From NCBI GenBank assembly GCA_004352715.1, contig SCFE01000092.1, forward strand, positions 1,790,901 through 1,854,900: a stretch of 64,000 bases of DNA, read 5' to 3'. Shown one piece after another: positions 62,001 through 64,000 of the stretch (within the stretch, counting starts at the first letter, position 1; each line of letters opens with the position of its first letter). The notes below the pieces were generated by a model, which saw only the letters and a list, made by a program, of their open reading frames with translations, was not told where the DNA came from and did not search any database. A program made the translations under genes and the position numbers. This stretch comes from Hofstenia miamia. Lineage: Eukaryota > Xenacoelomorpha > Acoela.

Positions 62001-62836
62001 TCTCCTACAGCACCACCTATCAATCTTATCACGAAGACGCTTTTCTGGCTTAAATCTTGTTTTAAATATCGAGGTAATTCACTTTGTTTGAAAACATGAT
62101 ATTTTAAAACGTGCTAATTAGGAAAGGTCTGTTCCATTCATACGGATCCTCATTCTGAGGATTATGAAGAAGACTTTGATTCAATTTCCGAAACCCGCTC
62201 CGTCGACATTACAGCCGCAACCGGCAGTGCGTCACTTTTTAAGTCAGTTATGAGGCGAAGTAGTAAAGTTACCCCAGAAAGATCCAATAAAGGTCCTGTA
62301 AGACTTGAAGCAGTAGTTGACTGGGATACCGTAGTAAAAAAGTACAGAGACATGCATCAAATAGAAGAAGATGATGGGGACTTTAAACGTCGAAAACAGG
62401 ATGATGAGGTAATCAGAAAATCAATTTAACAATCTTAATATTTTAGTGGATGATTTTTGAATAATCTTGACAATTGATTTTTTTGTCGAATGATTCTGGA
62501 AAGAATTTTAAGGAGATCCTTATTTATGAATAAATTAAATTAAATTTGCATAGGCGATCACAATTATGTAGACAAAGTTAATCTTAATTATATAAATGGA
62601 CAAAGTTTTGATTGGTATTTTTGTAAATTTAGATGTAGAATGTGTAGGCAAACAAATATGGTATACACATTCAATAATATATATTTTAGCCTCATTTCAC
62701 AGATGGAAGTGTTCCTGCTACATTTGCGCACGCAATTTCAGAGTTAAGTGGTAAAAATTCGGACATGTTCAAATCCAAAGATGTTGAACAAACTGCTGTG
62801 TTAGCTTGGAAACGGAAAACAGCGGCAAATGTTTGA
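35155..62836 (+). CDS. TRPN1: TRPN (NOMPC-type) mechanosensory cation channel, 29-exon gene
   Basis: TRPN channels are force-gated, non-selective cation channels of sensory cells; the long ankyrin-repeat spring tethers the channel to microtubules. The 29 exons listed separately join in frame into 1,673 codons plus TGA. Model layout: N-terminal region 1-43, 29 ankyrin repeats about 44-1066, linker about 1067-1190, hydrophobic pre-S1 about 1190-1213, S1 about 1224-1248, S2 1263-1279, S3 1287-1311, S4 1324-1345, S5 1361-1383, pore loop with FG about 1425-1440, S6 1451-1476 (LVNLLIAMMSDTY), TRP domain WKFGRAKLIRSM 1491-1502, and a C-terminal tail. The repeat number equals that of Drosophila NOMPC. 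The tail motif VVDWDTVVKKYR matches a conserved NOMPC tail segment. The start is provisional: NOMPC has a longer N-terminus, so upstream exons are probably missing. Interspersed duplicate exons are excluded. Confidence 0.95.
35988..36089 (+). CDS. TRPN1: TRPN exon 2: ankyrin repeat 1
   Basis: 34 codons, phase 0 at both ends, acceptor TTTAG and donor GTATGC. The WTPIFYVIAANRMVAVERMI core is a divergent ankyrin repeat matching NOMPC repeat 1. Confidence 0.88.
36601..36705 (+). CDS. TRPN1: TRPN exon 3: ankyrin repeat 2
   Basis: 35 codons, phase 0, donor GTAAGT. A weak ankyrin repeat (VFHVAAAMSSMDINRMLINR), accepted because of position, length and phase. Confidence 0.85.
37164..37274 (+). CDS. 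TRPN1: TRPN exon 4: ankyrin repeat 3
   Basis: 37 codons, phase 0, donor GTTAAG. It ends with DPRLLTDK, matching the DARL..DK stretch at the same place in NOMPC. Near-identical copies lie at 37915 and 50420; this is the copy contiguous with exons 2-3. Confidence 0.9.
37529..37784. repeat. 256-bp insertion with TA microsatellites, present in one copy only
   Basis: Between GATGATGG and CGCTGAAGC the first copy carries 256 extra bases, mostly (TA)n plus unique sequence. The second copy joins these two words directly at 38272-38280. This looks like an insertion/deletion difference between two haplotypes. Confidence 0.7.
37878..38282 (+). repeat. Duplicate of 37127-37528, including TRPN exon 4
   Basis: Starts just after a single N at 37877 and repeats 37127 onward at an offset of 751. 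The exon 4 copy is at 37915-38025. The sequence after 38280 also repeats 37785-37876. Probably an unmerged second allele rather than a second exon. Confidence 0.85.
38735..38839 (+). CDS. TRPN1: TRPN exon 5: ankyrin repeat 4
   Basis: 35 codons, phase 0, donor GTAAGT. NIPLLLAADVGNITVCRELL matches NOMPC repeat 4 (IPLFLAAE.GN...CRELL). Confidence 0.92.
38881..38979 (+). CDS. TRPN1: TRPN exon 6: ankyrin repeat 5
   Basis: 33 codons, phase 0, donor GTATTG. ETVLHKACRRKDIDLVRLF and the DYGAQID end match NOMPC repeat 5. Its intron to exon 5 is only 41 nt. Confidence 0.92.
39021..39122 (+). CDS. TRPN1: TRPN exon 7: ankyrin repeat 6
   Basis: 34 codons, phase 0, a 41-nt intron before it, donor GTAATT. 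HTALHIAAWEGDENIIKYFY matches NOMPC repeat 6 (TPLHIAAAEGDE..VKY.Y). Confidence 0.93.
39481..39714. mobile_element. Palindromic MITE with telomere-like TTAACCC words
   Basis: A 234-bp element whose ~85-bp ends are inverted copies (GGCGTTATTGTACTTTAG start). Each arm contains ACGTCATAAAATGGGTAT and CTAACCCTAACC-type text. Flanks ATATGTTT (39473-39480) and ATATGTTG (39715-39722) look like an 8-bp target-site duplication with one mismatch, pointing to a hAT-class element. No coding capacity. Confidence 0.85.
39763..40999 (-). pseudogene. Tc1-like (DD34E) transposon with frameshifted transposase
   Basis: Minus strand. 40833-40273 encodes the N-terminal DNA-binding region: a helix-turn-helix, the GRPKVTT linker and RRRLNTTFDLPSCKP. 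The first catalytic-aspartate region is decayed. 40140-39763 encodes the C-terminal part with AGNSPDLNVIENCW (catalytic Glu). The QDGAPC motif (second Asp) lies between them in a broken frame. A terminal inverted repeat (TACTGGCCAAAAGTTTG type) is visible near 40980-40999; the other end is missing. The element is dead. Confidence 0.88.
41450..41472. repeat. TA microsatellite in TRPN intron 7
   Basis: (TA)n run. Another lies at about 40998-41022, at the end of the Tc1 element, consistent with a TA target. Confidence 0.8.
41559..41660 (+). CDS. TRPN1: TRPN exon 8: ankyrin repeat 7
   Basis: 34 codons, phase 0. DRSPLHIAAERGHTAVVEVL then DKFRAS matches NOMPC repeat 7 (DRTPMHLAAENGH...DKFKAS). It follows 2.4 kb of transposon-filled intron. 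Donor GTCTGT. Confidence 0.95.
41708..41806 (+). CDS. TRPN1: TRPN exon 9: ankyrin repeat 8
   Basis: 33 codons, phase 0, preceded by a 47-nt intron. DGSTLMHIASQCGHPDTALM and the LHMPNK end match NOMPC repeat 8 almost word for word. Donor GTGCTT. Confidence 0.95.
41807..43455. other. TRPN intron 9
   Basis: AT-rich with TA runs near 43386-43420. No gene or transposon protein seen. From 42841 onward it belongs to the 1.4-kb duplication. Confidence 0.6.
42841..44257. repeat. Copy 1 of a 1.4-kb duplication including exon 10
   Basis: Identical as far as I can read to 44259-45675 (offset 1418), separated by one N at 44258. Because exon 10 ends in phase 1 but starts in phase 0, the two copies cannot be spliced in series. 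Confidence 0.93.
43456..43732 (+). CDS. TRPN1: TRPN exon 10: ankyrin repeats 9-11
   Basis: 277 nt, starts in phase 0 and ends with the first base of a glycine codon (phase 1). Three repeats: CLHAAATQGHVAVVKSLL, TALHLAVHHCKPLVVQALL(GFGADV) and TPLHIASRIRDGEKVAEMLL. Matches NOMPC repeats 9-11, including LLGFGADV. An identical copy is at 44874. Confidence 0.95.
44259..45675. repeat. Copy 2 of the 1.4-kb duplication
   Basis: Second copy. Its exon 10 duplicate is at 44874-45150. It continues without a break into the intron before exon 11, so either copy can be the true exon but not both. Confidence 0.93.
45736..45860 (+). CDS. TRPN1: TRPN exon 11: ankyrin repeat 12
   Basis: 125 nt. It completes the split glycine codon of exon 10, then GANVNAAQEKGETALHIAAR and a further half-repeat. 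Ends in phase 0, donor GTTAGT. Confidence 0.93.
46036..46164 (+). CDS. TRPN1: TRPN exon 12: ankyrin repeat 13
   Basis: 43 codons, phase 0, donor GTAAGT. SGENPLHIAVRHCRFKIVKE is followed by a longer loop ending VNASNH, matching the extended NOMPC repeat 13. Confidence 0.92.
46165..46977. other. TRPN intron 12
   Basis: AT-rich; nothing recognised. Confidence 0.5.
46978..47106 (+). CDS. TRPN1: TRPN exon 13: ankyrin repeat 14
   Basis: 43 codons, phase 0, donor GTAAAC. EGETPMHYAAEL with an acidic loop (HKESEDEQ) and IISLLLKFDADL matches the long NOMPC repeat 14 with its acidic insert. Confidence 0.93.
47148..47264 (+). CDS. TRPN1: TRPN exon 14: ankyrin repeat 15
   Basis: 39 codons, phase 0, donor GTTGGA, 41-nt intron before it. 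TNETPLHYCARAGNAKILQS matches NOMPC repeat 15 (FHYCA.AGN). Confidence 0.93.
47333..47431 (+). CDS. TRPN1: TRPN exon 15: ankyrin repeat 16
   Basis: 33 codons, phase 0. NGWSPLLVASEQGHLEVVKI and RVDVFDE match NOMPC repeat 16 (GWTPLLIA...RVDVFD). Donor GTAAGT. Confidence 0.94.
47604..47804 (+). CDS. TRPN1: TRPN exon 16: ankyrin repeats 17-18
   Basis: 67 codons, phase 0, donor GTACAT. KAALHLASENGHTEVADVLL (with KAFVNTKSK) and TPLHLAAMNGHNQLVKLLI match NOMPC repeats 17-18, including NKAFINSKS. Its last 27 nt are repeated at 48082 in a tandem duplication. Confidence 0.94.
47962..48060 (+). CDS. TRPN1: TRPN exon 17: ankyrin repeat 19
   Basis: 33 codons, phase 0, donor GTAAGT. KKTPLHMASQNGQLDVCNTL matches NOMPC repeat 19 (KQTPLHLAAASGQMEVC). 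Duplicated at 48266; only one copy fits the 29-repeat count. Confidence 0.9.
48082..48385 (+). repeat. 304-bp tandem duplication with a second exon 17
   Basis: Repeats 47778-48081, covering the last 27 nt of exon 16, intron 16 and exon 17 (copy at 48266-48364). The copies differ where copy 1 reads AATGCGGAATATATT and copy 2 AAAAGGTTGTCTATT. There is no N between them. The exon copy has intact splice sites and phase 0, so it could be spliced and add a 30th repeat. Recent tandem duplication or misassembly. Confidence 0.85.
48386..49614. other. TRPN intron 17
   Basis: No exon or transposon protein seen. Slightly more G+C around 48590-48760 but no recognisable feature. Confidence 0.5.
49615..49821 (+). 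CDS. TRPN1: TRPN exon 18: ankyrin repeats 20-21
   Basis: 69 codons, phase 0. TPLHLAAENDHSEVVKLFL and KDGSTCAHIAASKGSTAVIK match NOMPC repeats 20-21 (KDGNTCAHIAAMQGS..VI). Donor GTTTAG. Confidence 0.95.
49866..49967 (+). CDS. TRPN1: TRPN exon 19: ankyrin repeat 22
   Basis: 34 codons, phase 0, 44-nt intron before it, donor GTGAGG. STALHLAAAGGHKDVVRILI matches NOMPC repeat 22 (TPLQLAAEGGHADVVK). Confidence 0.94.
50074..50178. repeat. TA microsatellite at the left edge of a displaced duplication
   Basis: Several (TA)n runs. The sequence to the right matches that right of the TA run at 37556-37630, so the microsatellite is the likely switch point of the misjoin. Confidence 0.8.
50183..52083 (+). 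repeat. Displaced second copy of the exon 4-7 region inside intron 19
   Basis: Nearly identical to 37634-37830 and then to 37878-39590 (offset 12505 for most of it), with scattered substitutions (GATGATGGC/GATGATGCC, AAAATGGG/AATATGGG). Exon copies: exon 4 at 50420-50530, exon 5 at 51240-51344, exon 6 at 51386-51484, exon 7 at 51526-51627. It ends inside the MITE copy (from 51986) at a 5-N gap. All four exons keep phase 0, but adding them would insert repeats 3-6 between repeats 22 and 23. Confidence 0.9.
52084..52088. other. 5-N assembly join followed by TA microsatellite
   Basis: The Ns cut the MITE copy in mid-element and are followed by (TA)n at 52089-52113, which marks a contig join. 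Confidence 0.95.
52114..53924. other. TRPN intron 19, right part
   Basis: AT-rich. A short self-complementary stretch (GTACTCAGTAGTACTGAG) lies near 53442. No gene seen. Confidence 0.5.
53925..54278 (+). CDS. TRPN1: TRPN exon 20: ankyrin repeats 23-25
   Basis: 118 codons, phase 0, donor GTAAGA. TPLHLAAKHGHVGVLQTI, LTALHIASHYGQSEFCQDML and LTPLHLASQSGHESLVRLLL with NSPGVQVDA. The long loop PATVRSEPPEGTD between repeats 24 and 25 matches the loop in NOMPC (PATVKSE.P.G). Confidence 0.97.
54321..54518 (+). CDS. TRPN1: TRPN exon 21: ankyrin repeats 26-27
   Basis: 66 codons, phase 0, 42-nt intron before it, donor GTACTT. TPLHMAAQAGNTAVVGLLLS and GRTGLHLAAANGHKEMVALL then GQGADINA match NOMPC repeats 26-27. 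Confidence 0.97.
54967..55173 (+). CDS. TRPN1: TRPN exon 22: ankyrin repeats 28-29
   Basis: 69 codons, phase 0, donor GTTAGT. DWRPIHFSSKAGHTGVVELL and PICYAAANNHQDVLNFLMKK end with HRLMDDKR, matching the end of the NOMPC repeat domain (GLMEDKR). Confidence 0.97.
55385..55524. other. Assembly gap (140 N) within a TA microsatellite, TRPN intron 22
   Basis: N run flanked on both sides by (TA)n. The length is unreliable. Confidence 0.97.
55595..55840 (+). CDS. TRPN1: TRPN exon 23: linker between ankyrin domain and membrane
   Basis: 82 codons, phase 0, donor GTTATT. KPIRDFILLSPAPLETAIKL, KDRAKDLVGAS and TVATGSNSAASLLK match the NOMPC linker-helix region (FVLVSPAPVDTA..., RAKDLVAA, LAAGSDSAGK). 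Confidence 0.96.
56105..56860. repeat. GC-rich dispersed repeat, copy B, in TRPN intron 23
   Basis: About 750 bases at roughly 50% G+C in an AT-rich intron. 56105-56360 is homologous to 29076-29395. The remainder (56460-56860) has no second copy in the window. No protein motif recognised. Probably a SINE or the GC-rich part of a longer retroelement. Confidence 0.65.
56861..58574. other. TRPN intron 23, right part
   Basis: AT-rich. A short frame at 57232-57516 has no recognisable family. Confidence 0.5.
58575..58848 (+). CDS. TRPN1: TRPN exon 24: linker end, pre-S1 helix and start of S1
   Basis: 274 nt, starts phase 0, ends phase 1, donor GTGAGA. VAHAAVQKYLSDIWMGSLK then the hydrophobic SSWKIFLLFLFLLLPPVFIL (pre-S1), then VPIVKMLIYLTSHIYLI (S1 start). 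Matches NOMPC QKEVIAHTVVQRYLQELWHG and YLTSHIYLM. Confidence 0.97.
59036..59218. other. Assembly gap (183 N) within a TA microsatellite, TRPN intron 24
   Basis: N run flanked by (TA)n on both sides. No coding sequence is expected here because exons 24 and 25 join in frame. Confidence 0.97.
59336..59697 (+). CDS. TRPN1: TRPN exon 25: S1 end, S2, S3, S4 and S4-S5 linker
   Basis: 362 nt, acceptor ATTTAG, donor GTATTA; it completes the split glycine from exon 24. WLLLMFFSGLLLVELTNPSD (S2), GWIKIIVIVLASLAVVVHLL (S3), NQLLALALMLTFVQFLDFLT (S4) and HHLFGPWAIIIRDLMK match NOMPC closely. An in-frame ATG upstream of the acceptor (about 59296) is intronic. Confidence 0.97.
60153..60417 (+). CDS. TRPN1: TRPN exon 26: S5 and pore loop
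   Basis: 265 nt, phase 0 to phase 1, donor GTAAAT. FRFMILLAIFLLGFTLTMSA (S5), an extracellular turret with two cysteines, then NQFNKLSFALFGLTDDDDM (pore helix and filter region; FG conserved with the NOMPC FAVFGQ). Four consecutive aspartates follow the filter, model residues 1434-1437. Confidence 0.95.
60418..61830. other. TRPN intron 26
   Basis: AT-rich with a TA microsatellite at about 61413-61433. No gene seen. Confidence 0.5.
61831..62073 (+). CDS. TRPN1: TRPN exon 27: S6 and TRP domain
   Basis: 243 nt, phase 1 to phase 1, donor GTAATT. IIAMIVLVNLLIAMMSDTYQ (S6) and EWKFGRAKLIRSM (TRP domain) are the most conserved parts of the protein. It continues through an alternative donor-like GTAGGT at 61996; the longer form is chosen because TAPPINLITKTLFWLK matches the NOMPC tail (TAPSPLNLVTTWFMW). 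Confidence 0.97.
62122..62408 (+). CDS. TRPN1: TRPN exon 28: C-terminal tail
   Basis: 287 nt, ends phase 0, 48-nt intron before it, donor GTAATC. An acidic/serine-rich stretch (SEDYEEDFDS), a basic patch (MRRSSKV), then VVDWDTVVKKYRDM, matching the conserved NOMPC VADWEAIAKKYR. Regulatory and phosphorylation sites are likely in the variable part. Confidence 0.94.
62690..62836 (+). CDS. TRPN1: TRPN exon 29: C-terminus and stop
   Basis: 49 codons including TGA (62834-62836), acceptor TTTTAG. ATFAHAISELSGKNSDM and a basic end WKRKTAANV. No known motif; accepted by frame and position. Confidence 0.85.
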   Translation, partial: PHFTDGSVPATFAHAISELSGKNSDMFKSKDVEQTAVLAWKRKTAANV

Positions 62837-62867
62837 AAGATTTATGGGAATTATAGTTTATTTTGGT

Positions 62868-62873
62868 AATAAA
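62868..62873 (+). terminator. TRPN polyadenylation signal AATAAA
   Basis: AATAAA 32 bases after the TRPN stop codon. A short 3' UTR is implied. The hexamer is common in AT-rich DNA, but its position is right. Confidence 0.6.
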
Positions 62874-62910
62874 TGACAATTATTGTTAGAATTTAAGTCA
62901 CAACTTGAAT

Positions 62911-63300
62911 ACAGGGTGTTTTTTATCCCGATTTAAAAATTTAATAAAATCGCTTCCAGTGGACCAATTGTAATAAAATTGGTCTCAATCGAAAGAAAAT
63001 TTCTTAGGGTTAATGATAAAAGCAATCTTACTATATTTATTACATTTCAATGTGGCCACCATTACATTCAAGAACTAAATTTAGACGCTTCACGAAGTTT
63101 TCCATAGTTGCGAATAACATGTCTTGTGAAACATGTTGAACGGCTGTAACAATGGGGGCTTGGAGTTGATCAAGATTTTCATAGTTTAGCTTTTAGACAA
63201 GTCCTTTGATACCCCAGGAAAAAGTTTGCAGCGGGCCAATTAAGGCGGGTCGAGGAGTCCAGGTAATTATAAGGTCTTCAGCACCTCCGTGCGCATCGCA
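62911..63300 (-). pseudogene. Mariner-like (DDE) transposase C-terminal remnant
   Basis: Minus strand. The reading WTPRPA...GPLQTFSWG is a frameshifted form of the WP.RSPDLTPLDFFLWG motif after the third catalytic residue. It is followed by LDQLQAPIVTAVQHVSQDML, NFVKRLNLVLECNGGHIE and a stop at about 63042, the usual end of this transposase type. The end motif ACAGGGTGTTTTTTATCCC at 62911 looks like its terminal repeat. The 5' part is missing. Confidence 0.7.
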
Positions 63301-64000
63301 GCATTTTCTAAAGCAAATTGAACAGAAGAAACAGACATCCCTAAAAATGCAGACACTCTTACTCATTAATATAGTAATAATATATTAATGATGTAGTAGT
63401 ATTACAAGCAGTTATGTATTGCAAAAATATTTTAACCCAAGAGAAATTTAAGTACAGGAGGACTGTAAAACCGCATAGCATAGTGACCCATAGTGTATTA
63501 CTTCAACGTAAAGTAATTTTTATGCGTACAACACATGCGTTAGCGTTAAGATCCTAACCCGCGAATGGGGAACCATGAATAGGTGAGGGTATTCTGTATT
63601 TAGAATAATATCATGAACAGACGATTTTTAAGAATGAATCACATAAAATCAGACGTGTGACGTGTATTTTTTATTGTCCGTTGTAAAAATGGGTATCTAT
63701 TTTTATCAAATGTCTTATAGCGCTGATCCATATAGGCATGTATACAATTGCATGTTTTTCGATTACAAAGGAACATTATAAACTGCGGTATTTCTTCAAA
63801 ATAGATCATTGGCAATTAAGCCACATGATCATGATGTTTACATGCATGAATTTGACATTTATGACAGAGTTTGACATTTTTTAGTTTTTTTTGTCATGTC
63901 CCTCACACACACCACGTTGAGATCTCGAATGATCAGAGGAAGATCTTGAGATGAACTTGGCGAATTTCGTCTTGAAATGGCTCCTTGCACAAGATCCTTT
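63301..64000. other. Intergenic sequence, no gene seen
   Basis: No recognised exon or transposon protein. Confidence 0.4.

Noticed and set aside
61996-62001. GTAGGT as the donor of exon 27
   Set aside because: Reading through it gives sequence matching the NOMPC tail and a second donor at 62074 with the correct phase for exon 28.

Overview
The window is AT-rich metazoan nuclear DNA (roughly 70% or more A+T by eye) with short coding exons, GT/AG introns and many decayed transposons. Its one clear host gene is a TRPN/NOMPC mechanosensory channel gene on the + strand, about 35.1-62.9 kb. TRPN is found in arthropods, nematodes, cnidarians, molluscs, tunicates, fish and amphibians but not mammals, so an invertebrate or lower vertebrate is likely. 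I cannot name the species. || Layout: 0-1.1 kb is intergenic with one arm of an inverted repeat. The next ~16 kb (about 1.95-18.3 kb) is a block nearly free of CpG. It holds degraded LINE reverse-transcriptase fragments on both strands, a dead Ulp1-like protease fragment, a palindromic MITE and a solo LTR. 18.6-29.4 kb has normal CpG. It carries Tc1/mariner remnants, a tRNA-Lys-like sequence with a broken acceptor stem, a 2.1 kb hAT-type element with a second hAT nested inside it (both with perfect 8-bp target-site duplications), and two long near-identical duplications separated by single Ns. 29.4-35.1 kb is mostly non-coding, with a small CpG-rich patch near 30.0-30.3 kb that could be the TRPN promoter or first exon. 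|| TRPN gene: I reconstructed 29 exons by splice sites, phase and homology. The joined frame stays open for 1,673 codons from the ATG at 35155 to the TGA ending at 62836. It encodes a short N-terminal region, exactly 29 ankyrin repeats (the number in Drosophila NOMPC), the linker, pre-S1 helix, S1-S6 with a pore loop, the TRP domain and a C-terminal tail. Most ankyrin repeats sit on their own phase-0 exon of 99-105 nt. The true 5' end is uncertain. || Extra copies: exons 4, 5, 6, 7, 10 and 17 also occur as extra, almost identical copies at 37.9, 44.9, 48.3 and 50.4-51.6 kb. Adding them breaks phase (exon 10) or overshoots 29 repeats. Most copies are bounded by single-N joins, N runs or TA microsatellites. 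I read them as unmerged haplotype copies or misjoins, not new repeats; the 304-bp tandem copy (exon 17) has no N and could be real. || Introns contain nested transposons (a hAT-like element holding a MITE and a Tc1 element, 39.2-41.3 kb), a GC-rich dispersed repeat (56.1-56.9 kb) and TA microsatellites. A mariner-like transposase remnant lies just downstream of the gene.
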